Source: Pedobacter sp. Leaf216 (GTDB taxonomy: Bacteria; Bacteroidota; Bacteroidia; Sphingobacteriales; Sphingobacteriaceae). Taken from it: a stretch of DNA of 64,000 nt. The number at the start of each line of letters is the position of its first letter. The first letter of the stretch is position 1. The stretch is from assembly GCF_001421515.1 (NCBI RefSeq), contig NZ_LMKM01000033.1, forward strand, positions 223,720 to 287,719, given 5' to 3'. Under the pieces are notes generated by a model. It had not been told where the DNA came from, made no database searches, and worked only from the letters and a program-made list of their open reading frames with translations. This document shows positions 53,892 to 63,289 of the stretch, piece by piece. The position numbers and the translations under genes are program-made.

Positions 53892-54917
53892 TTAATACTT
53901 AAACTCCTTTACCACTTCAATGGCATACTTTACATTATCGAAAGGAATATCTGGCATAATGCCATGACCTAAATTGAAAATAAAGCCTTCGGTACCGCGC
54001 ATGCGTTCGAATAATTTATGGATCTGTGCTTTAATTACTGCTTTATCTGCATATAAAATATGTGGATCTAAATTTCCCTGAACAGCAATACCCGCAGGCA
54101 AAGCATTTTTGATATTTAATAAATCAGCATTCCAATCTACTGAAATTACATCTGGCTTGGCCTCTGCCATAATTGGTGCAAAAACAGAACTTCCTTTACA
54201 GAAAGAAATTACCGGAATATCTTTTCTATTTAAGTTCGCAATGATTTCCTGGATATAACGGTGAGAAAACTCCTGATAATCGTTCCACGATAAGGCAAGT
54301 GCCCAACTATCAAAAATCTGAACAGCATTAACCCCCGCCGCAATCTGAAGATTTAGGTAATCTGCGGTTACTTTTGCAATCTTAGCTAAAAGTTTATGTG
54401 CCAATTCTGGCTGGTTGTGTATAAAAAGCTTGGTTAGTTTAAAATCTTTTGAAGAACCACCTTCAATTAAATAACTCATTACCGTAAATGGTGCTCCTGC
54501 GAAACCGATTAAAGGGATTCTGCTATCCAAACGCTGTTGAATTACTTTAATCGCATCAGCAACGTACTGCAACTCATCCAAACAATCTACATTTAGGTTT
54601 TCGATATCCTGGGCATTACGTACAGGGTTAGCAAACCTAGGACCAACACCTTGAGTAAAACTCAAATCGCCACCCATGGCCTCTCCGGTTACCAAAATAT
54701 CACAGAATAAAATCGCTGCATCAATATCCAACAAATCAACAGGTAACATGGTCACATCTGCAGCAATTTCAGGAGTTTTGCACATCTCTAAAAAAGAGTA
54801 CTTGTTTTTAATCTCCCAATATTGTGGCATAAAACGACCTGCCTGACGCATCATCCACACAGGTGGACGTTCGGTTTGTTTTGAAAATGCAGCGTCTAAA
54901 AATAAGTTATTCTTCAT
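53892..54917 (-). CDS. hemE: uroporphyrinogen decarboxylase
   Basis: About 341 residues from the preferred ATG at 54917. The upstream in-frame ATG at 54947 lies in a dispersed repeat. Family motifs: PVWMMRQAGRFMPQYWEI, PVDLLDIDAAILFCDILV, LIGFAGAPFTVMSYLIEGGS and FNLGHGIMPDIPFDNV. It converts uroporphyrinogen III to coproporphyrinogen III in the cytoplasm. Confidence 0.96.
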   Translation of the reverse strand: MKNNLFLDAAFSKQTERPPVWMMRQAGRFMPQYWEIKNKYSFLEMCKTPEIAADVTMLPVDLLDIDAAILFCDILVTGEAMGGDLSFTQGVGPRFANPVRNAQDIENLNVDCLDELQYVADAIKVIQQRLDSRIPLIGFAGAPFTVMSYLIEGGSSKDFKLTKLFIHNQPELAHKLLAKIAKVTADYLNLQIAAGVNAVQIFDSWALALSWNDYQEFSHRYIQEIIANLNRKDIPVISFCKGSSVFAPIMAEAKPDVISVDWNADLLNIKNALPAGIAVQGNLDPHILYADKAVIKAQIHKLFERMRGTEGFIFNLGHGIMPDIPFDNVKYAIEVVKEFKY

Positions 54918-55111
54918 ATTCTGTAGTAATATTCCACTTATCGTCATGCTGAATTTATTTCAGTATCTATATTTACAAATAGATCCTAAATTGAATTGAG
55001 GATAACGTATGGATAAAAATTTTAATTGCGCAAAGGTATAAATAAAAAAAAAACGAAGTACCTTTTTATTCCTAAACTGGTGCTTCGTTAGTCAAAATGA
55101 CACTATTAATA

Positions 55112-55627
55112 TTATATTTTGCTTATTTCTTTTTCAATTTTAACGATAATATCTTTTGATCGTTGGGTTTCTGCAAGTTCTTTGGCCAATTTGGTGTAAG
55201 CCTCTGCCCGCTCTCTATCTTTCTTCCGCAGCGCGAGATTAGCCAGATGGATTAATACATAAGATTTTTCATTCTTGCCACCTACAGGAAAACGACTGGC
55301 TAACTGAAAGTGATATTCAGCCTTATCGTAATCTTCCTCTTTCAATGCCATATTGCCCTGCATAAACTCGTAATAACCCCTTCGGGTTTTAGCCAAACGC
55401 TCAGGCTTTGCAACCTCGGCCAGCAATGCTTTGGTTTTACCAAATTCATTATTTTTAAAGTGCTTTGATGCCATTAAAACAGAACCATGTTTAAAATGAC
55501 TCCAAACAACAAAGGCAAATAACAGCCCGGAAACAGCGGCCAGCTGATATTGGTTATAAAAAATACAAACCAATGCAGCAAGCACAAAAACTGCCATTAA
55601 AGCATATCTGCCCTTATTATTGTACAT
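55112..55627 (-). CDS. membrane-anchored TPR-like protein of unknown function
   Basis: 171 residues. Two adjacent hydrophobic helices lie at the N-terminus (about 8-45: YALMAVFVLAALVCIF, LAAVSGLLFAFVVW), followed by a helical-repeat cytoplasmic region (ADGALLAEV-like KTALLAE, EEDYDKAEYHFQLASRF, RERAEAYTKLAKELAE). Its start overlaps the response-regulator stop, so it belongs to the two-component unit within the heme cluster. It may be an accessory protein of that system. Confidence 0.72.
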   Translation of the reverse strand: MYNNKGRYALMAVFVLAALVCIFYNQYQLAAVSGLLFAFVVWSHFKHGSVLMASKHFKNNEFGKTKALLAEVAKPERLAKTRRGYYEFMQGNMALKEEDYDKAEYHFQLASRFPVGGKNEKSYVLIHLANLALRKKDRERAEAYTKLAKELAETQRSKDIIVKIEKEISKI

Positions 55628-56331
55628 TAATGACTATCAGTGAATTTATAACCTACACCACGGATGGAATGGAAATAAACCGGATTTTTTTGATCTGGTT
55701 CGAAATACTTGCGGAACGTTAAGATAAAATTATCAATTGTTCTGGTTGATGGATAAACATCGTAATTCCAAACGGTTTCTAATATCTGCTCTCTTGATAC
55801 TGCATCGTTTTTACGCTCGATCAACAGTTTTAATAACATCGTTTCCTTTTTTGTTAATGGCGTAATGGTACCATCATCGTGTTTTAATTCGAAAGAGTTA
55901 AAATAAATTGTTTTATCACCGATTTTATAAGAATTCAATTCTTTTAAATCATCAGATTTTAAACTGCGTTTAACTAAAATACCAACACGGAGAATTAATT
56001 CTTCCAAGTTGAAAGGTTTAACTAAATAATCATCAGCTCCTTTTTTCAAACCTAAAACACGGTCTTCGGAAGTGTTTTTAGCTGTTAAAAACATAATTGG
56101 AACTTCTGCATTCTCTAAACGGATTGTTTCGCAAACCTGGAAACCATCCATTTCAGGCAACATTACATCTAAAATAATTAGATTAAAGCGTTCTTCTTTA
56201 AAAATTTTAAGAGCGGTTTTGCCATCTTTAACGGCGTGAACTTTATAACCCTCAAGTTCGAGGTTTAATTTGATAGCATCTAACAAGTGATCCTCGTCTT
56301 CTACCAATAGAATTCTTAATTTTTGTGACAT
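55627..56331 (-). CDS. response regulator, OmpR/PhoB family
   Basis: 234 residues. Receiver domain: acidic pocket VEDEDHLL, phospho-acceptor Asp55 in LIILDVMLPEMDGF, and Lys in VKPFNLEEL. The C-terminal winged helix includes VSREQILETVWNYDVYPSTRT and SIRGVGYKF. It lies 9 bp after its kinase and before the TPR-like gene. DNA targets unknown; location suggests control of heme genes. Confidence 0.95.
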   Translation of the reverse strand: MSQKLRILLVEDEDHLLDAIKLNLELEGYKVHAVKDGKTALKIFKEERFNLIILDVMLPEMDGFQVCETIRLENAEVPIMFLTAKNTSEDRVLGLKKGADDYLVKPFNLEELILRVGILVKRSLKSDDLKELNSYKIGDKTIYFNSFELKHDDGTITPLTKKETMLLKLLIERKNDAVSREQILETVWNYDVYPSTRTIDNFILTFRKYFEPDQKNPVYFHSIRGVGYKFTDSH

Positions 56332-56339
56332 AATTGAGA

Positions 56340-57206
56340 TTAACTAAATGTTACTTCAAAAATACTTCCTTGAGGCAAATTGTCTTTTACTGTAATATCT
56401 GCATCATGGTATTGTAAAACCTCTTTCACAATAAACAAGCCTAAACCTGTTCCTTTCGCTTTTCTGACATTCTCGTTACCAACGCGGTAAAACTTATCAA
56501 ATATCAACATTTTTTCGGCATCTGAAATACCTGGCCCTTTATCAATCACACTTAAATGAATATGACCATCTATATTGTTTAAATGCACATTTATCTCATC
56601 ACATGGACTAGAATACTTTACTGCATTTTCGATTAAATTGGTAACAACTGACGATAAGGCAAATCTGTCACCCATTATCTGCAAATTTGGCTGAATATGC
56701 GTACTAATCAATTGTTCGTTGCCACAAGAGTGAACCTGAAGGCGATCTGTAATTTTTGAAACCAATTCGGAAAAGTTAAATTCTTCTTTTGGAAACGTGT
56801 AAGACCGGTTCTCAATTTTTGTTGCCAATAGCATGTTTTCTACCAAATCATCCAGTCGTTCAATATCTTTTAACGAATTATTGAGTAATGAAACCTGACG
56901 GGCTTTATCTAAATCTCTTTTAACAATAGTTTGAATAGAAAGTTTTATAGCCGCTAAAGGAGATTTTAATTCATGTGTAATCGACATTAAGAAGTTTTGT
57001 TGCTGCTCTCTTAGCTTATCTTCCCTTTTTAACGACTGGTGAAGAAAATATCCACCAATACAGAGCAAAAATAGAAATACAGATCCCTCCCCCATAATCA
57101 TCGTCATGCGGCTGGGCTGCAAGCGCACTACCAAAGTTCCCCACGAAATGAGCTGAATCAGTGCATATAACAGTAATGCGTAAAATATTATTATAGATTT
57201 CTTCAT
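56340..57206 (-). CDS. sensor histidine kinase
   Basis: About 288 residues from the preferred ATG at 57206 (a frame open to 57269 adds a Cys-rich stretch from a repeat). Two membrane helices with a very short periplasmic loop come first (IIFYALLLYALIQLISWGTL, GSVFLFLLCIGGYFLH). H box: MSITHELKSPLAAIK. ATPase: NLIENAVKYSS, DKGPGISD and GTGLGLFIVKEV. The minimal sensor region suggests an intramembrane or cytoplasmic cue. Confidence 0.93.
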   Translation of the reverse strand: MKKSIIIFYALLLYALIQLISWGTLVVRLQPSRMTMIMGEGSVFLFLLCIGGYFLHQSLKREDKLREQQQNFLMSITHELKSPLAAIKLSIQTIVKRDLDKARQVSLLNNSLKDIERLDDLVENMLLATKIENRSYTFPKEEFNFSELVSKITDRLQVHSCGNEQLISTHIQPNLQIMGDRFALSSVVTNLIENAVKYSSPCDEINVHLNNIDGHIHLSVIDKGPGISDAEKMLIFDKFYRVGNENVRKAKGTGLGLFIVKEVLQYHDADITVKDNLPQGSIFEVTFS

Positions 57207-57350
57207 TTCTTTAGGGTTGATTACACAGATGTCTCTTGTCCGTAATTGCGAGAAGTAACAACAAAGCAATCTGAATGCTATAGGGTTTAAAGCCTAGCGA
57301 TTATAGTAGGATTACTTTGTTTTTCGCGATAACAATCTTTAAATAAAGCC

Positions 57351-58721
57351 TTACTTTTTAAATACCAAGTCTAATGCTTCAAAAATAGCACGTTTCGCTT
57401 TCTCCAGTTCAATTTTTGTGTGTGCTGAAGATACAAAACCAACTTCATATCCTGATGGGCCTAAATAAATTCCTCTATTTAATAATTCGCGGTGCATAAT
57501 TTTGAATTTCTCCATACTTCCTGCATCAATATCATCAGCCGACTGAATTTTATCTTTATCGGTAAAGGCAAACCAGAAAATAGATCCAATTGTAAATACT
57601 TTGAATTTATAGTTACGCGCAGTTGCAAAACGCTGAATACTGGCCACAAATTCTTGCGCTTTGGTATTTAAATCTTTATAAAAGCTTGATTTATTTAACT
57701 CTGTTAACGTTGCAATACCTGCTGCCATGGCCACCGGATTACCAGATAAAGTTCCTGCCTGGTAAACACCGCCATCTGGAGAAATATGCGCCATAATTTC
57801 TGTGCGTGCCCCATACATACCAACAGGCAAGCCACCTCCAATAATTTTTCCGTAAGTTACAATATCAGGAGTAACGCCATAATGTGCAGCAGCACCTTCA
57901 AAACCTACCCTGAATCCGGTAATTACTTCATCAAAAATTAAAAGTGAACCATTCTCGGTACAGATTTTACGCAAGAAATGAATGTAATCTTCATCCTGAA
58001 TGATTAAACCGTTATTTGCAGGAATACCCTCGATAATTACAGCAGCAATTTGATCTTTAAACTGAGCAAAAGCCTGCTCAATAGCAGTTTTATCATTTAA
58101 AGGAATAACAATGGTTTCTTCGGCGAAAGATTTTGGTACTCCTGCCGAAGATGTTTCGCCAAAAGTAACCAAGCCAGAACCTGCTTTAACCAAAAGCGAA
58201 TCGCTATGGCCATGGTAACAACCTTCGAATTTTAAAATTTTATCGCGACTGGTAAAACCTCTTGCTAAACGTATTGCCGACATTACCGCTTCGGTACCTG
58301 AACTGGTGAAACGGATTTTCTCTACAAAACGGTTGTTTTTAATAATCAGTTCTGCCAATTCATTTTCTAAAGCTGTTGGCGCACCAAAACTCATTCCGTT
58401 CTGCATTACCTCAGTCACTTTTTCGCGGATTTTAGGATTATTGTGACCTAAAATTAATGGGCCCCAGCTTCCACAGAAATCAATAAACTGATTGCCATCG
58501 GCATCCCAGATGTAACAGCCATCCCCTTTTTCGATAAAAAGCGGTGTACCATAAACAGATTTGAAAGCCCTTACCGGAGAATTTACACCACCTGGGAAAT
58601 ACGTTTTTGATTTTTCGTACAACTCCGCAGATTTAGCCCTCGAAATATCAGGTTTACTTCCTGTATTTACTGGAATATCGGCTTCGTTGCCTGAAAACAT
58701 TTTTTTTAATGAATCTAACAT
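57351..58721 (-). CDS. hemL: glutamate-1-semialdehyde 2,1-aminomutase
   Basis: 456 residues, PLP enzyme making 5-aminolevulinate. FTSSGTEAVMSAIRLARG, LIFDEVITGFRVGFEGA, and the PLP lysine in TYGKIIGGGLPVGMYG. About 25 extra N-terminal residues precede the family start (RAKSAELYEKSKTYFPGGVN); a Met at residue 8 is another possible start. With HemA it forms the C5 route. Confidence 0.97.
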   Translation of the reverse strand: MLDSLKKMFSGNEADIPVNTGSKPDISRAKSAELYEKSKTYFPGGVNSPVRAFKSVYGTPLFIEKGDGCYIWDADGNQFIDFCGSWGPLILGHNNPKIREKVTEVMQNGMSFGAPTALENELAELIIKNNRFVEKIRFTSSGTEAVMSAIRLARGFTSRDKILKFEGCYHGHSDSLLVKAGSGLVTFGETSSAGVPKSFAEETIVIPLNDKTAIEQAFAQFKDQIAAVIIEGIPANNGLIIQDEDYIHFLRKICTENGSLLIFDEVITGFRVGFEGAAAHYGVTPDIVTYGKIIGGGLPVGMYGARTEIMAHISPDGGVYQAGTLSGNPVAMAAGIATLTELNKSSFYKDLNTKAQEFVASIQRFATARNYKFKVFTIGSIFWFAFTDKDKIQSADDIDAGSMEKFKIMHRELLNRGIYLGPSGYEVGFVSSAHTKIELEKAKRAIFEALDLVFKK

Positions 58722-58726
58722 TTTTT

Positions 58727-58816
58727 TTGAGCTAAAAGCTGAAAGACTAAAGCTTAAAGCGAAAAGTAAAGCGCTATAAAATGGCTTTGGTCTTTTTGCT
58801 CTAAGCTTTCAGCTTA
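58727..58816. repeat. inverted repeat between hemB and hemL
   Basis: AGCTAAAAGCTGAAAGACTA (from 58732) is matched by CTCTAAGCTTTCAGCTT (to about 58815), giving a hairpin of dispersed-repeat type. A short related AGCTGAAAGATTAAAGCGAA occurs at 34497-34516. Confidence 0.65.
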
Positions 58817-58817
58817 T

Positions 58818-59786
58818 CTAAATCCAGTTATTATTTAAAATATCTTTAATATGGTAAGTAGTAATAATGCTTGCACCTGAACGGGCAAAGGCGTGCATGG
58901 TTTCCATCACAACTTTTTGTTCATCAATCCATCCGCGTTCTGCGGCAGCTTTAACCATCGAATATTCGCCTGATACGTTGTATACTGCAATCGGCAAATT
59001 GGTATCTTGTTTTAACCGCTGGATAATATCTAAATAAGCCAAGCCAGGTTTCACCATTAACACATCAGCACCTTCCTGCTCATCAAGCTGGGCCTCACGT
59101 AAAGCTTCCAAAGGGTTTCTAAAATCCATCTGATAGGCTTTTCTATCACCTTTACTCGGTGCACAATCTGCAGCCTCTCTAAAAGGCCCGTAATAGGCTG
59201 AAGCAAACTTTGTGGCATGACTCATAATGGCTGCGTTTACAAAACCATTTTCATCTAAAAGATTCCGCATGGCTTCAATCCTCCCATCCATCATATCTGA
59301 TGGTGCAAACATATCAGCGCCAGCTTCGGCATGTGCTAAAGCCATTTTAGCAATTACCTCAACGGTTTTATCATTTTGAACATAATCATTTTCTAAAATT
59401 CCGCAATGACCATGGGTAGTATACGAACAAACACAAACGTCGGTAATGATGTATAAATCTTCGCCAAACTGCTTTTTAAGTTCGCGAACTGCGGTTGGAA
59501 CCAAAGAATGGTCGTGATAAGCAGATTTTGCATCTTCTGATTTCTCATCACCAACACCAAAAAGCATAATTTTGTTAAGCCCCTTTTTCATTCCAGCCTC
59601 AACATCTTTTACCAGGGTATCAACCGAATAATGGTTTACACCTGGCATGGCATCAATAGCATGGCTAACATTGCTGCCCGGCACTATAAAATAAGGGTAC
59701 ACAAACATATCCTTCGATAACCGGGTTTCGGCTACCATCTCCCTCACCAATGGGTTTTTCCTTAATCTACGTGGACGATTTAACAT
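58818..59786 (-). CDS. hemB: porphobilinogen synthase (5-aminolevulinate dehydratase)
   Basis: 322 residues. The zinc cysteines are in DVCVCSYTTHGHCG (zinc-dependent type). Schiff-base lysines are in SHATKFASAYYGPF and VLMVKPGLAYLD. It condenses two 5-aminolevulinates. Start at the ATG before LNRPRRLRKNPLVREM. Confidence 0.98.
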   Translation of the reverse strand: MLNRPRRLRKNPLVREMVAETRLSKDMFVYPYFIVPGSNVSHAIDAMPGVNHYSVDTLVKDVEAGMKKGLNKIMLFGVGDEKSEDAKSAYHDHSLVPTAVRELKKQFGEDLYIITDVCVCSYTTHGHCGILENDYVQNDKTVEVIAKMALAHAEAGADMFAPSDMMDGRIEAMRNLLDENGFVNAAIMSHATKFASAYYGPFREAADCAPSKGDRKAYQMDFRNPLEALREAQLDEQEGADVLMVKPGLAYLDIIQRLKQDTNLPIAVYNVSGEYSMVKAAAERGWIDEQKVVMETMHAFARSGASIITTYHIKDILNNNWI

Positions 59787-59951
59787 ATTTTATTTATTTA
59801 GCATCAAGGCCTTAAATTCGAGTGTTGAGGCCTGTTTATCTTTTTTATTTTTTTTAGGGTGATTGCACAGATTGACTGATTACACAGATTTTTTGGATTT
59901 AATATATAGCATTATGCTTCCTGCTTTTTCCCCTAAACTTTCTACCTTAAC

Positions 59952-61532
59952 TTACTTTATCTCTATTCCAAAAACAGCTTCAGCCAACCCAATTTCGTCA
60001 GGTGAATATGGCAATGCGTATTTCACTCCCATTTCGTCAAATTTTTTGCCGGTAGAGTTACCGATAGCAATTACTTGTTGGCCTGGTTCTAATAAATTAT
60101 CTACAAAATAGGCATCAACATTTGAAGGACTGGTAAAAATCAGCACATCGGCATAACTCTGGTCAATATCTTCTTCTATAACCGTTTCATAAATTGGCAA
60201 ATCGATTATTTTAGCATCAGCTGGTAGCGACTTTTGAATCGATTGTAAAGAATCCTGCGCTCTTGGAAACAATACTTGCTGCCCGCTAACCAATTGTGCA
60301 AAATCTTCAGCAACTTCAGTAATATCGCCACTTTCACCAACAAAATCAGCAAAATGACCAAATTTGCGCAAAGCATCTTCCGATCCTCTTCCAACTACAC
60401 CAAATTTTGTTTTTTTAGGCAATACAGGTTTTAGATTGAAAAAATATTCAACGCTGTTGCGACTGCTGAAGAAAACCCAATCTACCTGTCGTAAAATGAA
60501 TTGATCTAAAACAGTTACTATTGGAAAAGTACGAATTAATGAACGTCCTTCTATTTCAATATTATTATTTTCTAATGCTCTGCGGAAATAACTGTGTTCG
60601 CCAATTTCGCGTGAGATAAAAACCTTTGCAGGTTTTTTTCTTTCTACATTAAACTTGGCTACAATTGTTTCGGCCAAACCTTCGGTACTTTCTGCGCGTA
60701 AAAATAAACGTTCAGGAAAGTGATCTGCAGTTTCGGCTTTTGATGTCCAGATTTCGAACTTTCCATTTTCCTTTTTGCAATAACAACCTAAAGGCATGTG
60801 GCAACCTCCTTCAAAAAGATTTAAAACCTTCCGCTCTACGGTTACTGTTTCTGCTGTTTCAGGATCGTGCAGTTTTTGAAGCGCATCAAAAAGTTCGGTA
60901 TCATTTTCCCTGATCTGAATCGCCAAAGCGCCCTGTGCAGGTGCCGGAATAAATTCTGTAGTTTCGAGTTCTTCTACATGTAAATCACTCACATCAAGAT
61001 TTAAACGCTTCACACCTGCCTTTGCGATCAAAATGGCATCGTAATCTTCATCACGAAGCTTTTGAATGCGTGTAGGTACATTTCCACGCAGATCTTCAAT
61101 TTCAAGATCAGGACGCAAGCCCAGCAACTGTGCTTTACGGCGATTGGATGAAGTACCAACCATGGCACCTTTTTTTAAGGAAAGTTTTTGCGAAACATCC
61201 ACACAATCTTTTAAAATCAGCAGGTATTCACTTGCTTCTTCGCGTGGAGGCAATGCGGCAATAATCAATCCATCTGGATGAGTAGTTGGCAGATCTTTAA
61301 GGCAATGTACTGCCAAATCAATTGTTCCGCTCAAAAGCTCTTCTTCCAGTTCTTTGGTAAAAAAGCCTTTGCCTTCCAGTTTATCCAATCTTAAATTCAG
61401 GATTTTATCACCCTGTGTTTTAATGATTTTTATTCCTGCTTCAATTCCAATGGCTGCCAATTCATCTTTTATATGATTTGCTTGCCATAAAGCCAGGTCG
61501 CTACCGCGTGTTCCGATGGTTAATTTCTTCAC
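59952..61532 (-). CDS. hemCD: fused hydroxymethylbilane synthase and uroporphyrinogen-III synthase
   Basis: 526 residues. Residues 1-300 are HemC: TIGTRGSDLALWQA, VHCLKDLPT, GTSSNRRKAQLL, PAQGALAIQIREND and the dipyrromethane-binding Cys244 in EGGCHMPLGC. Residues 302-526 match HemD in pattern: KVFISREIGEHSYF, DWVFFSSRNSVEYFF, GVVGRGSEDAL, LIFTSPSNVDAYF, and QQVIAIGNSTGKKFDEMGVK. One polypeptide would carry porphobilinogen to uroporphyrinogen III. No separate hemD is present in the cluster. Confidence 0.93.
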   Translation of the reverse strand: MKKLTIGTRGSDLALWQANHIKDELAAIGIEAGIKIIKTQGDKILNLRLDKLEGKGFFTKELEEELLSGTIDLAVHCLKDLPTTHPDGLIIAALPPREEASEYLLILKDCVDVSQKLSLKKGAMVGTSSNRRKAQLLGLRPDLEIEDLRGNVPTRIQKLRDEDYDAILIAKAGVKRLNLDVSDLHVEELETTEFIPAPAQGALAIQIRENDTELFDALQKLHDPETAETVTVERKVLNLFEGGCHMPLGCYCKKENGKFEIWTSKAETADHFPERLFLRAESTEGLAETIVAKFNVERKKPAKVFISREIGEHSYFRRALENNNIEIEGRSLIRTFPIVTVLDQFILRQVDWVFFSSRNSVEYFFNLKPVLPKKTKFGVVGRGSEDALRKFGHFADFVGESGDITEVAEDFAQLVSGQQVLFPRAQDSLQSIQKSLPADAKIIDLPIYETVIEEDIDQSYADVLIFTSPSNVDAYFVDNLLEPGQQVIAIGNSTGKKFDEMGVKYALPYSPDEIGLAEAVFGIEIK

Positions 61533-61925
61533 TATAAAGGTTAAATGAGTTGCAAATTTAATTTAATTAGTGATTTATACCATGAATTGTTTAAAAATGA
61601 GACAGTGAGGTTACAGAAGGGATAATTTAAGGGATTTCTGTGACATTACATAAGTGACTTGTGATTATGAGGAGTAATTTATTGTATAAAAATCAAGAGG
61701 AGTGACATGATTTTAAGGAAAAGAATATCCTATGTGTATAGCCTATGGGTGAGGTTGAAACTAGTTCAGCATAAACGACAAGAAAATTATTTTAAGGATT
61801 TCTCTAAAAATGAAAGATCATTCATTTCATTCGGGATGACACAAATGAAGAATGTTAGAAAAAGTGTAAAACACCAGACTTGGTGCCCTTTGCAAAAGCC
61901 TTAACGCTTTTTGCGTTTAAGCTGA
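61533..61925. other. intergenic region between hemCD and hemA
   Basis: 393 bp. A dispersed element of the TTCAGCATAAACGACAAG / TTCATTCGGGATGACA type lies near 61765-61845. Near 61886-61920 there are AAAGCCTTAACGCTTTTTGCG palindromic traces. An open frame of about 65 codons on the + strand covers the repeat and has no protein-like character. Confidence 0.5.
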
Positions 61926-63152
61926 TTAAGGTTGATTAACCAGAATTTCTTTGGCCATAATCATCGGAACGCTGATGCATTTTTTCTCCATGTAGTTCAT
62001 TACACGTTCTAAAACCTCGCGCGATGCATCGTCCATTTGGCTAATTTCATCAGCAAATACACCATTTAAGGCTGTATTTTTGATTTCTTTAATTTTACGG
62101 GGTACATCCTGCATTGCCAGTTCGATACGGCGTTGTTTCAATACATAAAAAAACTCAGCAATATTATTGCTGATAATCTCTTCTGCATGTACCAGTTCGT
62201 TGTAACGTTCCTGAATATTTTTGCGTGCTACCTCCTTAAGTGATTCTACCTCAATGTAATGCACAGGATTATTGTGAATTACAGCCGGTGTAACATCATT
62301 AGGAATGGCCAAATCAACAATAACCTTTTTGCCTGTTTCGCCTTTTAATAACTTGGCATACAATTCTTCATCGATAATTGCTTCGGTAGAACCTGTACAG
62401 GTAATAATCACGTCAAAGCCTTCGTTAAAATCTTCAAGTGCTTCTAAAGGATAAGCTTTTCCGTTCAACTCTTCGGCCAGGGTTTCTGCTTTTGAGAGTG
62501 TACGGTTGAAAATGGAAAAATTTGAGTATTTATGCTTATTAAGGTATTTTGCAATATTCTGGTTGGTTTCACCGGCACCAATGATCAAAATACGTGAGTT
62601 GCCACACATATTCAGTTCTTTTAATTTACGGTATGCCAATGAAACAACAGAAACAGGGTTTTTTGAAATATTGGTATGCGTATAAACTTCTTTAGCCGTT
62701 TTAACCACACGATCCATGATCATGCGCATGTAATCACCAGTAAAACCAGCATCGCGGCAATTTTCGTAAGCTTTACGAATTTGTGCTAAAATTTCTTTCT
62801 CGCCAACTACCAAACTCTCCAGTGAGCATGATGTGCGGAGCAAATGATTAAAGGCCTCTTCGTTTTCGTAAACAGAAACGTTATCAAGAAAGCGCTCCAT
62901 AAATTCGGGAGGCAGGCCCATATCTAAAACGGTAAGAAACCTGGTTACAAATTCCTTGTCGGTTTTCTCTTTGGTAAGAAAAACAAATTCAACACGGTTA
63001 CAGGTTCCAATATAGAAAATTTCGCTAACGGGAAGTTCTGCTTGAACATTCTTCAATCTGCTATCTAAACTCTGGTCACAAATAACTAATTTCCCTAAAG
63101 ATTTCAGGTCGATGTGGTGATGCGTAAAAGCTATTACTTTTAAATATTCCAA
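61926..63152 (-). CDS. hemA: glutamyl-tRNA reductase
   Basis: 408 residues. Catalytic Cys51 in YIGTCNRVEF; LRTSCSLESLVVGEKEILAQIR; NADPH domain ILIIGAGETNQNIA; C-terminal dimerisation helices (HAEEIISNNIAEFFYVLKQR). First enzyme of the C5 pathway and head of the heme cluster. A -7-like TACTTTTG lies on the minus strand at 63183-63190. Confidence 0.97.
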   Translation of the reverse strand: MEYLKVIAFTHHHIDLKSLGKLVICDQSLDSRLKNVQAELPVSEIFYIGTCNRVEFVFLTKEKTDKEFVTRFLTVLDMGLPPEFMERFLDNVSVYENEEAFNHLLRTSCSLESLVVGEKEILAQIRKAYENCRDAGFTGDYMRMIMDRVVKTAKEVYTHTNISKNPVSVVSLAYRKLKELNMCGNSRILIIGAGETNQNIAKYLNKHKYSNFSIFNRTLSKAETLAEELNGKAYPLEALEDFNEGFDVIITCTGSTEAIIDEELYAKLLKGETGKKVIVDLAIPNDVTPAVIHNNPVHYIEVESLKEVARKNIQERYNELVHAEEIISNNIAEFFYVLKQRRIELAMQDVPRKIKEIKNTALNGVFADEISQMDDASREVLERVMNYMEKKCISVPMIMAKEILVNQP

Positions 63153-63182
63153 GTGATTCCGTTATTAACTATTATCGGGATA

Positions 63183-63190
63183 CAAAAGTA
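63183..63190 (-). promoter_or_regulatory. candidate -7 box of hemA
   Basis: TACTTTTG on the minus strand, 31 nt before the hemA ATG, matches TAnnTTTG. No clear -33 TTTG at the right distance, so tentative. Confidence 0.35.
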
Positions 63191-63289
63191 ACAGGGTGAA
63201 GGCATGTGACTGTCATTAACCTGTAATTTACATCAATTTAGAACGGTTTTAAATAGAGCCGCATTATCATCAAATATAATATTGATTAG

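Noticed and set aside
54918..54947. HemE start at 54947
   Set aside because: That stretch belongs to a dispersed element also seen at 1705. Family similarity begins with the ATG at 54917.
61707..61904. Small gene on the + strand between hemCD and hemA
   Set aside because: It runs through a dispersed repeat and has no recognisable protein features.
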